The notes: generated by a model not told the origin, from the sequence alone. DNA of 64,000 bases from [Pseudopropionibacterium] massiliense (GCF_900607225.1 NZ_LR027842.1:3034292-3098291); one strand, 5' to 3'. Shown: positions 16,003 to 24,306, numbered from the stretch's first letter. Made by a program: numbers and translations.

Positions 16003-17408
16003 TTCTCACCCTCCTTGGTTTCCCCGAAGACCGGCCACCAGCGGGCACGATCCAGATCGGCGCGGATCTGGCCCTCGGAGCTTTGCTTCAGGTATTCGAC
16101 GTTGTCCCGCTTGGTGCGCGTGGCCCAGGCGACGGCTTCCCGCCCCGCATCGAGCTCCTGCTTCAGGGCACTGCGGGCGCTAGTTGTGAGCCCGCCCAGG
16201 ACGTGGCCTTCGGCGAGCTGCCTGGCGGCCTCGGGGGTGTCAATGACGTGGTGTTTCAGGGCTCGGTGGTCGGCGGTGGTATCGGCCCAGGCGATGTACG
16301 ATTTCTCGCCCTTGCCCGTCTTCTTGGCGATCTTCTCCATCTCCTCGGCCAACTCCCGGGCGCCGGCGAACGGCGCCTTGTAGTGGGTGAAGACCATGCC
16401 GACGCCGAGGCTCGCCCGGCCCGCCGCTGTCCTGACGGCCTGGAACTGTGGGCCGCGGTTGGCACACACCTCGCCGACGCGAGCTTGGAAACCGGTTTCA
16501 AAAGCCTTGGCGAGGTTTACCGCCCAGATCCAGGCGAACCGGCCGGCGACGCTGGCCATGACGTCGTCGCCTCCGATGTAGTGCAGGACGTCGGGACAGA
16601 ACTTGGGATTCACCATCGTGGCGATGATGGCCTCGCGGGCCTGCTCGGCGGCCTCCCGGGTGGCGTCGTCGAGGGCCTTTGACAAGGCCTTGTGTGCCTG
16701 CGGATCCTTCAGCTGGGCGACCTTCTTGAAGAAGTCACCCATGCGGTTGCCGTCGGCGCAGATCAACGCCAGGTGGTTGTCGGCGTCGCGGCGACCCATC
16801 GCGCGGACGGGGTGGTCGTCGTCGCCCGGCTCTTCGATCCTCGTGAGGTGCTCGAACATCTCCGGCTCCGCGACGCCGTCCTCGCGCGGCTTCAGGTCGC
16901 GCTTCCACTGGTTGAAAGCCTCCCGCCGCACGACGCAGTCGGCGCCATAGCTGTCCCTGCCCTCGGGAACGGCCACCGAGATCTCGGCGGATTCCTCGTG
17001 GCAGCCCTCGCACTCGGTGAGCATCGGCAGTCGGCGCGTCGACGGCACCCGGTGCCGCACCCGCGTACAGCGCTGCCCGCCGCCCGTGGCCTGGTAGGCC
17101 TCGACGTAGCTGCCGGCCTCCTGCACCCAGGCGTTCCACTCCAACCCGGGCAGACCCTCGGCGACCACCGTCAGGGCCGCGTCGACGACGTCATCGGCGA
17201 CCGGTTCGTCGGATTCCAGGACGACGACGCCGGCGATGTCGGGCACCTCATCGCTCGGTTTCAGGCCTGCGGGGAGCTTGTCGCGCAGGTAGTCGGGGCG
17301 GGTGCGATCGGTGAGGGCGTGGGAGGCACCCTTGGTCAGGGCCAGGCACGAGGTGCGAGCGATCCACTGCTGGATCCGTTTCGCCCCGATCACGACGTAG
17401 GTTGTCAC
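15999..17408 (-). CDS. cas10: Cas10-like large subunit, HD-less, with intact GGDD cyclase motif
   Basis: A 469-residue Cas10. The N-terminal palm-like segment YVVIGAKRIQQWIARTSCLALTKGA recalls the Cmr2/Csm1 start. A CEGCHEE zinc-finger-like cluster lies near residue 133, ALICADGNRMGDFF near 219, and HYIGGDDVMA near 279. The GGDD motif is the cyclic-oligoadenylate synthase centre. No HD nuclease domain precedes it and the protein is short for Cas10, so DNA cleavage is unlikely and signalling should be its main output. The GTG start at 17408 overlaps the previous stop (GTGA) and has TTGGAG upstream. It should make the signal sensed by the TIR-SAVED protein. Confidence 0.9.
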   Translation of the reverse strand: MTTYVVIGAKRIQQWIARTSCLALTKGASHALTDRTRPDYLRDKLPAGLKPSDEVPDIAGVVVLESDEPVADDVVDAALTVVAEGLPGLEWNAWVQEAGSYVEAYQATGGGQRCTRVRHRVPSTRRLPMLTECEGCHEESAEISVAVPEGRDSYGADCVVRREAFNQWKRDLKPREDGVAEPEMFEHLTRIEEPGDDDHPVRAMGRRDADNHLALICADGNRMGDFFKKVAQLKDPQAHKALSKALDDATREAAEQAREAIIATMVNPKFCPDVLHYIGGDDVMASVAGRFAWIWAVNLAKAFETGFQARVGEVCANRGPQFQAVRTAAGRASLGVGMVFTHYKAPFAGARELAEEMEKIAKKTGKGEKSYIAWADTTADHRALKHHVIDTPEAARQLAEGHVLGGLTTSARSALKQELDAGREAVAWATRTKRDNVEYLKQSSEGQIRADLDRARWWPVFGETKEGEK

Positions 17409-19339
17409 TTCGCGCTCCAATCACTCTGGTCGTGGTCGGTGATCTCCGGCATCGGTTTCCAGGCTCCGGGCTTCCAGCTGAAGTTCTTTTTGCCGTCGGA
17501 TTGGGCCGGGCCGCCGAAATCCTTGAAGAAGTTGAAGGACTCGTCGAACTCCTTGGAACCGAACTGCTTCCATGGCTGGGTGGTCGGGTAGGTGACCTTC
17601 CACCAGTTCTCGCCCAGCCCCTTGAGATCGAGCACCTTCCGGGCGCCGGCGTGGACGGCGTCGAGGTCGCCGCAGCGGTCCTTCACCTCCGCGGGATCGA
17701 TGACGAACGCCTCCAGCGGGGTCTCCGCTTTGTCACCGTAACGGGCGGCCACCGTCGTGATCCTCGCCGCTGTGATCTCGGCGGTCACCGAGCCCAGACC
17801 GAGCGGTTTGCCGCGCCCGAGGTGCAGGGCGAACTCGCCATCGCCGAGGACGCGCCCCGGCTGGAGCGCCGCGAGCAGCGATGCGACGCCGAACCTGTCC
17901 AGACCGTCGAACGTGATGCGCTGCCGGAACGTACCGGATGTGACGAGCTGGGCCTTGGTGCACATGTCGTCGCCGTGGTGCTCGCGCTTGAGGTGCCGTC
18001 CGGGGAGGTTCCCGACACCCTTGTCTCGGCGCAGGTGCTCCAGCTGGTGTTCCGGGTCGGAGTGCCAGTAGAACTTGCGGCCCCGCAGCTGGCGCTTCTG
18101 CTTGCCGTCGCTGTCCCAGCGACTCCAGCGCTCATCGCGCGAGGCCGGGGCGGCCGCCGGCGACGTGGGTTCGAGGTAGGTCAGACCCGCCCCCAGGTGC
18201 GGCTGCCCGAGCGGAGCCAAGGTCACCTCGTCGCCCTGCAGGTCGACACCGATCGCCGAACCGAACCGGACGTGCGCGGCGTAGGAGCGCTGGTCGCCCT
18301 CGCGGCGACGCTCATCTGTTTGGGGCTTGTCGTTGAGGGTGTCGGCCGACCCGAACACCGAGCACGACGGGCACAGTCGCAGATTCTTGTCGTCGCACGG
18401 CTGGGTCTCCTGCGGGATCCGGTTTCCCAGACACTCCTTGGACCGCTCGCGCCAGAACTGGCTCAGCTTGATGGCGGTGACCTTGCCGTTAAGCACCTTC
18501 ACCCAGATGACGCTGCCGGGCTCGAGCGCATGCTTGTTGCCGCGCGCCTGCCCAAGCTTCGTCTTCCCGCGGAACACGTCGATCCACCGCTCACCATCGG
18601 GGCGAGCCTCCATCATCGCCCAGCTGAAGTCGCGTGTGGCCTGCGACGAGATGGTCGCGCGCTCCCGGGTCAGCTTTCCCAGCGACCAGTACCACTTGGT
18701 GCGCACCTTCTTTCCCTTGACCATGGCCGTCTCGTGACGCGCACCTTCCTTGGCGATCAGCACGACATAGCAGCCGGCCAGGTCCTCGTACCCGCTCGCG
18801 TCGGCGGGACGGTCACGGACCTGGAACCGCTCCGCCACCCGCCGCTCCGGCTTGTCCTTCCAATCGTTCTTGGAGTTGACTGCGATGACGTCACCGGTTC
18901 GAGCTTTTCCTCCAAGACGTTGGCGCAGCGTCTCCGAGTCGACCGACGACCGCTTCTTCTCCTCCTCGCACAGCAGGACCTCGTCGTCATCGAGGACGAC
19001 GGCCATCCGCCAGTCTTTGAGCGCGTCCATGTTGGGCAGCTGCCGGTAGGTGGGGCGGTAGCCCAGGTCGACCTGACGCAGACAGCCGCCGAACAACATC
19101 TCGTGGGTGCTGCGGACCGCACCCTTGATGGAGCTGCCGGGGATGCGGACGTCGCCACCGATGCCGCCCCACTCCTCCGTCGGAATGGCGATCGGCGATT
19201 GGATGTGCCACGTGACTTCCAGCGCGCCGACGTAGCGTTCCGGCGCCTCGTCGGGGCCGGGGTCGTGTCCGGGTGGCTGTCTGCACACCACCTTCCGGGG
19301 TAACGGCACGAACGTGTAGGGGTTGACGAAATCAGTCAC
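17405..19339 (-). CDS. TIGR03986-family CRISPR RAMP protein
   Basis: A 644-residue large RAMP protein. It begins VTDFVNPYTFVPLPRK, the hallmark start of the TIGR03986 family found in type III loci. The RAMP helix VRIPGSSIKGAVRSTHEMLFGG follows, then the cysteine motif LCPSCSVFGSAD and a late glycine loop LGRGKPLGLGSV. Two or more RAMP folds are likely. It should be part of the crRNA-bound backbone. The GTG start at 19339 has AAGGAG seven bases upstream and overlaps the TIR-SAVED stop by eight bases, tying effector and complex into one transcript. Confidence 0.88.
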   Translation of the reverse strand: MTDFVNPYTFVPLPRKVVCRQPPGHDPGPDEAPERYVGALEVTWHIQSPIAIPTEEWGGIGGDVRIPGSSIKGAVRSTHEMLFGGCLRQVDLGYRPTYRQLPNMDALKDWRMAVVLDDDEVLLCEEEKKRSSVDSETLRQRLGGKARTGDVIAVNSKNDWKDKPERRVAERFQVRDRPADASGYEDLAGCYVVLIAKEGARHETAMVKGKKVRTKWYWSLGKLTRERATISSQATRDFSWAMMEARPDGERWIDVFRGKTKLGQARGNKHALEPGSVIWVKVLNGKVTAIKLSQFWRERSKECLGNRIPQETQPCDDKNLRLCPSCSVFGSADTLNDKPQTDERRREGDQRSYAAHVRFGSAIGVDLQGDEVTLAPLGQPHLGAGLTYLEPTSPAAAPASRDERWSRWDSDGKQKRQLRGRKFYWHSDPEHQLEHLRRDKGVGNLPGRHLKREHHGDDMCTKAQLVTSGTFRQRITFDGLDRFGVASLLAALQPGRVLGDGEFALHLGRGKPLGLGSVTAEITAARITTVAARYGDKAETPLEAFVIDPAEVKDRCGDLDAVHAGARKVLDLKGLGENWWKVTYPTTQPWKQFGSKEFDESFNFFKDFGGPAQSDGKKNFSWKPGAWKPMPEITDHDQSDWSAK

Positions 19340-20873
19340 GCGTTTCTCCTTCCACACGTGTTGTTTTGCTGGGTCGAGCGACCTTGTCGAAGACCTCGAC
19401 GATGGGGCCGTGTGGCATGCCCGCGGCCACACGCAGAACCTTCTGGTAGCGCTGCCTGGCCACGAGCGGATTCTGGGTCAACTCGTAGAGCACGCAGTTG
19501 AGGGTGTTGGTGCGACGCGCGACCAGCGGCGCGAGTGAAGTCGCAGTCGACCATGCGATGTGCAGTTCCCTGCCTGCGCCGCGTTTGCGCAGCTCGTTCG
19601 CGATCTCCGTGGCCAGGCGGGCGCCCTCGTTGGACGGGTAGAAGTGGACGCCGCTGCCCTCGATGACGATCTCGAAACTTTCGTCGCAGGTGGCCTTGAG
19701 TTCGTCGAAGGGCTGTTGGTTCTGGCCGTTCTGGTTGCGGATCAGGACGGCGACGCGGTGCAAGCGGTCGGCTTCCTGGAGTGAGGGATCCTGGGGTGTG
19801 TGCTCGGCGAACGACCCCGCGACCGCGTGGAACGTCTTCTGGTCGTCGCTGCGGCTGGCGTCGGTCCACTCGTTGCCCTGCAGGTCGATGACGCGCAGGC
19901 CGCCCTGGCGGGTGATCGGCAGGGCGGTGCCGAGTGCCCAGCCGAGGCTGAAATGACCGCCACCGGTCAGCGTCACACCACTCACGCCGTGCGCATAGAG
20001 GGCATCGACCATGATCGGCAGCGTCTCCTTCAGATGCCGGTAGTCCTCAACGGCGGGGATGCCGGTCCTCGGATCCTGGCGCAGCCGGACGGCGAGGTCG
20101 TGCTCGCGACCGAGACGGGTGGTGCCGGAACGACGCGTGTGGGCGTCGGGGATCGGGCGGGTCTGTGTCTGGATGGTGACCTCGCCGTCGCCGAACAACC
20201 ACCCGAGGGCACTGGAGATCGCCGCGACGACACCCGTGGGCAGGCCGATCGGCAGGTACCGCTCCGCCGGTCTCATGAGATGCCCGAGCCGGCGGTGGAG
20301 AAGGTCCCGGTACAGCTGACGGCACTCACCGAGACCGTACTGCTTCAGCTTCTTCAGCGGCTGGCCGGTGGTTTTCAGCAGCCGGCCGGGAGCCTTCACG
20401 TCGATGGCCTCATCCGATCGCCCACACCCGCCGAGCGGGTGATCGGCGGGAGCATCGTCGGTTGAGGGTTGCCCGGCATCCACGCCGTCTTCCTGCGACC
20501 GGCTGTCGTTGGAAGCCGTCTCGTCCTGTTTGGGGATGGTGTTGAGGACGAGAAGGCTGAAGTCGTGGGGTTCCTGCTCGAGTTTGAGCAGTTCCGGAAG
20601 CTCCTCAGCGGGGACGAACTGGCTCTGCTGGATCTCGGGCGTGACGATGAGAACGGCGGCCGCGATACCTTCTTCGAAGGCCTCGTGAACGCGGCGGGCG
20701 GTCTCACCGGGGGGCAGATCAACGAGGTCACGCCAGGGCACGAGACCGCCGGCACGCAGGAAACGGTCCAAGCACTTGGCGAGCTCGGTGCCGTCGCTCT
20801 GCCGGTACGAGATGAAAACCGGCCCGGTCGGGTCGTAGCGATTCCCGTGGTCGGTGCCGCATCTGTCTCCCAT
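19332..20873 (-). CDS. TIR-SAVED cyclic-nucleotide-activated NADase effector
   Basis: A 513-residue protein joining an N-terminal TIR domain (about residues 18-115) to a C-terminal SAVED sensor (about 300-475). TIR segments are VFISYRQSDG, VPWRDLVDLPPGE and the acidic helix PAEELPELL, which would hold the catalytic Glu. SAVED segments are GGHFSLGWALGTALP, RVIDLQGNEWTDAS, FEIVIEGSGVHFYPS and LHIAWSTATSLAPLVARR. TIR-SAVED proteins studied in CBASS form filaments on cyclic tri-adenylate and destroy NAD+. Here the gene leads a type III CRISPR operon, so Cas10 is the likely signal source. The start at 20873 has TTGGAGGA upstream. A longer reading to 21068 is low-complexity and rejected. Confidence 0.9.
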   Translation of the reverse strand: MGDRCGTDHGNRYDPTGPVFISYRQSDGTELAKCLDRFLRAGGLVPWRDLVDLPPGETARRVHEAFEEGIAAAVLIVTPEIQQSQFVPAEELPELLKLEQEPHDFSLLVLNTIPKQDETASNDSRSQEDGVDAGQPSTDDAPADHPLGGCGRSDEAIDVKAPGRLLKTTGQPLKKLKQYGLGECRQLYRDLLHRRLGHLMRPAERYLPIGLPTGVVAAISSALGWLFGDGEVTIQTQTRPIPDAHTRRSGTTRLGREHDLAVRLRQDPRTGIPAVEDYRHLKETLPIMVDALYAHGVSGVTLTGGGHFSLGWALGTALPITRQGGLRVIDLQGNEWTDASRSDDQKTFHAVAGSFAEHTPQDPSLQEADRLHRVAVLIRNQNGQNQQPFDELKATCDESFEIVIEGSGVHFYPSNEGARLATEIANELRKRGAGRELHIAWSTATSLAPLVARRTNTLNCVLYELTQNPLVARQRYQKVLRVAAGMPHGPIVEVFDKVARPSKTTRVEGETRD

Positions 20874-21086
20874 GATTCCTCCAAACCCGACCAAGACTCC
20901 GAAAGGCCGTCGTGAAGTACTGACGGACAGCCGACGACCACATCGTCCCGCTCCTGCCGTCGCGCCCTTGCCCACGTCCGATTGCTGCACCCCGAACGAA
21001 CTCCACCAGGAATGGAAACAACTGATGCGGCAACCCACACCACATGCCAGGTTTTCGTCACTGTCCACAAAACGTGTAGCACTCCA

Positions 21087-21143
21087 CTACGTGAGGTAAG
21101 GCCCTCGTTTCCCGGGAACTTGACAGTGAGGTACTACGTGAGG
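21087..21143. promoter_or_regulatory. TetR promoter region with repeated CTACGTGAGG
   Basis: CTACGTGAGG occurs at 21087-21096 and 21134-21143, with a TTGACA -35-like box at 21120-21125 between them. CGTTTCCCGGG lies at about 21107. The same pair, CGTTTCCCGGG plus CTACGTGAG, recurs at 22179-22203 ahead of the ABC exporter. This suggests a shared operator or a duplicated promoter. The gap 20874-21150 otherwise holds no CRISPR array and no gene. Confidence 0.5.
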
Positions 21144-21150
21144 AAACTGC

Positions 21151-21837
21151 GTGAGTGGTTGCCCTCCCCCCCGACGGACCCGCGCCGAGCAGAAGCAGCA
21201 GACCAGAGACGCTTTGATCGCAGCCGCTCTGGTCGCGTTCAGTCGTGACGGCTACAACCGCGCCAGCCTCGACTCCGTGGCTGGTCAGGCGGGCTTCTCC
21301 AAGGGAGCCGTATACTCCAACTTCGGCAGCAAGGCCGAGTTGTTCCTCGCGGTCATGGACTACAACCTGGGCGCGCTGCGCGGCGAGGACTGGGACCCGT
21401 TCGAGTCTGCCGTCCGGGCCACCGGCGCGCAGATCGACGAGTCCATCTCCATGGACCCCGCCGAGTTGGTCCGTGGTTTCGGTCTGGCAACCCTCGAGTT
21501 CATCACAACTGCCGCCCGTGACCCCTCCCTGACCAGCGCCCTCGGCGAGCGAATGCGCGCCCACCTGGACGCCTACGGCCGCCTCGCCGACCGACGCCGC
21601 AGCGAGGGCGAGACCCTCACCTCCCGCCAGATCGGCTACCTCATGGCCGCTCTCGATCAGGGGGCCACGCTCCTGTTCCTGAGTGGCGTCTCCGACGTGG
21701 ACGGCCCGCTGCTGCGAGACGGCCTCCGCCGGCTGCTCCTCGACACGAGCGGGCCGGCCCCCGATGGTGCTCACTCCACTCCGCTGGCCGACGTGGACCG
21801 GATCATGAACCTGCTCGACGAGCCGCCGCACGACTGA
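21151..21837 (+). CDS. TetR-family transcriptional repressor
   Basis: A 228-residue regulator. The N-terminal helix-turn-helix reads RDALIAAALVAFSRDGYNRASLDSVAGQAGFSKGAVYSNFGSKAELF, a textbook TetR domain at about residues 16-65. The ligand-binding half (LVRGFGLATLEFITTAARDP and onward) resembles repressors of drug-efflux operons. The GTG start is the first start codon after TTGACA. It probably controls the ABC exporter at 22315-23809, from which transposase scars now separate it. Confidence 0.9.
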   Translation: MSGCPPPRRTRAEQKQQTRDALIAAALVAFSRDGYNRASLDSVAGQAGFSKGAVYSNFGSKAELFLAVMDYNLGALRGEDWDPFESAVRATGAQIDESISMDPAELVRGFGLATLEFITTAARDPSLTSALGERMRAHLDAYGRLADRRRSEGETLTSRQIGYLMAALDQGATLLFLSGVSDVDGPLLRDGLRRLLLDTSGPAPDGAHSTPLADVDRIMNLLDEPPHD

Positions 21838-21874
21838 GCGGGGCAGGTCGATCCGTCGGCGGATGCGTCGTTCC

Positions 21875-22130
21875 TCGAGCATCACCGCGGCCGCGCTCAA
21901 ACCGGTCTACCAGGCCTCAGACGCGGGCGCGGCCAGGGCTGCCCTTGACGAGTTCGCCACCACTGAACTGGGGAAGAGGAACCCCAACACCGTGCGCGTG
22001 TTCGAGGATGCATGGTCCCGGTTCCAGCCCGTGACCTCGACCACCTGGTCCAGGATCTGGGTCTTGCCCTTCTTCGGCGCCTCGGCATAGGCCCGGGCGT
22101 ACTTCTCAGTGATCTCGATCCTGGCTGCCA
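21875..22130. mobile_element. Scar of two transposases (IS256-like and an integrase-like fragment)
   Basis: On the plus strand, ALKPVYQASDAGAARAALDE and the following residues (about 21890-22020) match the internal region of IS256-family (mutator) transposases. On the minus strand, from about 22130, MAARIEITEKYARAYAEAPK and ILDQVVEVTGWNRDHA match the N-terminus of an integrase-like transposase. Neither has the rest of its gene. The 477-base stretch 21838-22314 therefore holds element debris followed by the exporter promoter, and no intact gene. Confidence 0.6.
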
Positions 22131-22216
22131 TCGACAGACTCTCTTCAACCTCCACACCCCATCGTGGCCCCATCCCACCGTTTCCCGGGGGAAACTACGT
22201 GAGTGTCGTCGGCCCC

Positions 22217-22269
22217 TTGACATACCGGCGGTATGTGGCATACCACCGGAATCACGATACCGGCGGTAT
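22217..22269 (+). promoter_or_regulatory. Promoter with two perfect palindromic operators for the ABC exporter
   Basis: A TTGACA -35 box (22217-22222) runs straight into CATACCGGCGGTATG (22221-22235), a perfect 15-base inverted repeat. The same core, ATACCGGCGGTAT, recurs at 22257-22269, 35 bases further on. Two identical operators around a promoter, 46 bases before the ATPase start, indicate tight repression. Palindromes of this form suit TetR or MerR/PadR-type repressors; the TetR gene upstream is the obvious candidate. Confidence 0.7.
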
Positions 22270-22314
22270 GGATCCTGAAGGGCCGTTGGTCGGGTCACTA
22301 TGCAGGGAGTCATC

Positions 22315-23022
22315 ATGAGCGATGTAGTGCTAGAGGTCGACGGCTTGACGCGGCGTTTCGGCGATGTCGTGGCCAACGACCGGGTCGACCTCCGGGTTCG
22401 TGCCGGCGAGGTCGTCGGGCTGCTGGGCCATAACGGCGCAGGCAAGACGACCCTCGTCTCGCAGGTAGTCGGCCTTCTTCGCCCGGACAGCGGAAGCATC
22501 CGGGTCGCCGGAGTGGACGCCGTGGCACACCCGGCCACGGTGCGACGCTGTGTCGCCCTCCAGGCGCAGGCCCAAGCGCCTCTCGACGGTCTCACGCCGA
22601 AATCGGCCATCGAGATCGCCGGTGAGCTTCGAGGCATGTCCCGCGCGGATGCCCGCGCCGCGGCCGAGCGCCTCGCGGACGAACTCGACATCCTCGAGCG
22701 TGGCCGTGTCGTGGCCGCCGGGTCGCCGACGTCGCTGCGCGCCAGCATCGACGCCGACCTGCGCCTCGAGGTCTCACTCAATCCCGACGGCATCGACCCC
22801 ACCGAGGATTCCTCCCCCTTCGCCGTGAGCCGTCGCGTCCGCATCGGGCGGCGCGTGATGCTCAACGTCTCCGCCGACGACGCAGCACGGGCTGTGTCCT
22901 GGGCCAACGAGCTGCGTTCGCGCGACTATATCGAGGGCTACGCCCTCACCCCCGTGACGCTGGAAGACGCCTACCTCACGGTGACTGCCACCGCTTCGAA
23001 TCAGGAGTTCGCGAATGTCTGA
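22315..23022 (+). CDS. ABC transporter ATPase with internal deletion (probably inactive)
   Basis: A 235-residue ABC-2-type exporter ATPase. The start is normal: LTRRFGDVVANDRVDLRV, Walker A LLGHNGAGKTT at about residues 38-48, and a Q-loop-like VALQAQ. The reading then jumps from ERLADELDI directly to LERGRVVAAG. The ABC signature (LSGGQ), Walker B Asp-Glu and H-loop, which should lie between those points, are all absent, and the frame is kept. About 80-100 residues appear deleted. Without them ATP hydrolysis should fail, so transport is doubtful even though the permease is intact. GGGAG precedes the ATG at 22315. Confidence 0.8.
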   Translation: MSDVVLEVDGLTRRFGDVVANDRVDLRVRAGEVVGLLGHNGAGKTTLVSQVVGLLRPDSGSIRVAGVDAVAHPATVRRCVALQAQAQAPLDGLTPKSAIEIAGELRGMSRADARAAAERLADELDILERGRVVAAGSPTSLRASIDADLRLEVSLNPDGIDPTEDSSPFAVSRRVRIGRRVMLNVSADDAARAVSWANELRSRDYIEGYALTPVTLEDAYLTVTATASNQEFANV

Positions 23023-23809
23023 GCTGACGGCCCAGCCAACCAGCCGAGTAGTCCGACCGGTCCCCGAGCCGGTCAGCCACTGGACCATCAACGACGTCCT
23101 CTTCCGCTGGAATCTCGCCCAGAACGGGGCGATGCTTCCGCTGTTCACCCTGGTGCAGGCCCTGGTCGCCGGCGCCGTCATCGTCGGGTTCGGGTTCCTG
23201 ATCCCGAGCATCGACGTGCCCACGGCCCAGTTCCTCTCCGCGGGCGCACCCACGGTCATGATCATGGTCATCGGCCTGGTCCTGTGTCCCCAGGGCGTCG
23301 CGCACGCACGCACCAGCGGCCAGTTCACCTACCTGCGTTCACTGCCGGTGCCCCGGCTGCTGCTGTTCATCTCCGACCTGGTCGTCTGGGCCCTGATTGC
23401 GGCGCCGGCCATCCCGGTCACCGTCCTGGTAGCACACCTGCGCTACGGGTTCGACTACAGCTTCGCCTGGTTGCCGCTGATCGGCGGATGGCTCCTGGTC
23501 ACGGTCATGGCAACCTCGGTCGGCTACGCGCTCGCAGTGCTCCTGTCACCGCAGCTGGCCCAGCTCATCAGCCAGGTGCTGGTCTTCTTCGTCATGCTGT
23601 TCTCGCCGGTCACCTTCCCGGCCTCGCAGCTTCCGGGTTGGTTCCAGGCGCTGCACGACGTGCTGCCCTTCCGGCCGGCCGGCGACCTCATCCGGGCAGG
23701 GCTGTTGTCGGACACCTACCCGGTTGACATGCAGGACGTCCTCGTCCTCAGCGCATGGACAGCCTTCGGCGTGATCTTCAGCATCCGCGCCCTGGTGAGC
23801 CGCGACTGA
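23015..23809 (+). CDS. ABC-2-type exporter permease
   Basis: A 264-residue membrane protein of about six hydrophobic segments, with the ABC-2 pattern near the end: SPVTFPASQLPGWFQALHDVLPF, then PAGDLIRAGLLS. This matches permeases of daunorubicin-type drug or lipid exporters. It overlaps the ATPase gene by eight bases, so the two would be co-translated and form the transporter. The permease looks complete although its ATPase is deleted internally, which suggests recent inactivation or supply of an ATPase from elsewhere. Confidence 0.85.
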   Translation: MSELTAQPTSRVVRPVPEPVSHWTINDVLFRWNLAQNGAMLPLFTLVQALVAGAVIVGFGFLIPSIDVPTAQFLSAGAPTVMIMVIGLVLCPQGVAHARTSGQFTYLRSLPVPRLLLFISDLVVWALIAAPAIPVTVLVAHLRYGFDYSFAWLPLIGGWLLVTVMATSVGYALAVLLSPQLAQLISQVLVFFVMLFSPVTFPASQLPGWFQALHDVLPFRPAGDLIRAGLLSDTYPVDMQDVLVLSAWTAFGVIFSIRALVSRD

Positions 23810-23838
23810 GTCCCGGCACGCCTGTCCTCCGGAAGCGG

Positions 23839-24138
23839 CTACCCGGATGCAGCCTTCAGCGCCAGTCGGTACTGGCTTCCGTCAGGTGAGCGCACCAGTC
23901 GTTCCTCGTCGATGAGGGCGCGCCGCAAGGTCACGGGGTCCGCCGTGATCGCGGCCAGCTCCTGGGTGATCTCACGCTCCGTCCACGTAGGTCCTTCGCG
24001 CATGCAGTCGACGACGATGTCGAAGAGCATGTCACGCAACGCTTGTTTTCGTGGCCAGCGCTCGACCCGACCGCCGGAGAGGCAACTTCGCAACCTCGGG
24101 ATCTCCTTGACTCGCTCCTCGAACAAGGCAGTGTCCAT
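23839..24138 (-). CDS. DUF2087-type small protein
   Basis: A 99-residue soluble protein. WPRKQALRDMLFDIVVDCM, WTEREITQELAAI, DPVTLRRALIDEERLVRSPDGSQY follow the DUF2087 pattern (E-N-x-x-L, then RR.L.d.g.l.R...G..Y), a small winged-helix-like fold found alone or fused to ArsR/MarR regulators. The role is unknown; nucleic-acid binding is plausible. I start at the ATG at 24138, with AGGA upstream. It converges on the ABC permease gene with a 29-base gap. Confidence 0.65.
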   Translation of the reverse strand: MDTALFEERVKEIPRLRSCLSGGRVERWPRKQALRDMLFDIVVDCMREGPTWTEREITQELAAITADPVTLRRALIDEERLVRSPDGSQYRLALKAASG

Positions 24139-24277
24139 GGACCGCATCCTAGCTGGCGCGACCTCCGGGCAGACCGGATGTGCGATCCGCCCGTTGGGCC
24201 CGGGGCACCACCGCCCGCTACCCCACAAAACCGTGTCGAGAATCACTTCCATCACAAAAATTAGTACCCTCGGGCAA

Positions 24278-24306
24278 TTGACAGGACATATGGCCGAACC
24301 TAGGCT
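24278..24306 (+). promoter_or_regulatory. Sigma-70-type promoter of the isomerase/dehydrogenase operon
   Basis: TTGACA at 24278-24283, 17 bases, then TAGGCT at 24301-24306. It lies 36 bases upstream of the first gene's ATG. Both boxes fit the actinobacterial housekeeping sigma consensus well. Confidence 0.65.

Noticed and set aside
20874..21068. A 65-residue N-terminal extension of the TIR-SAVED protein
   Set aside because: The ATG at 20873 has a strong TTGGAGGA site and places the TIR domain at the N-terminus. The extension has no domain character.
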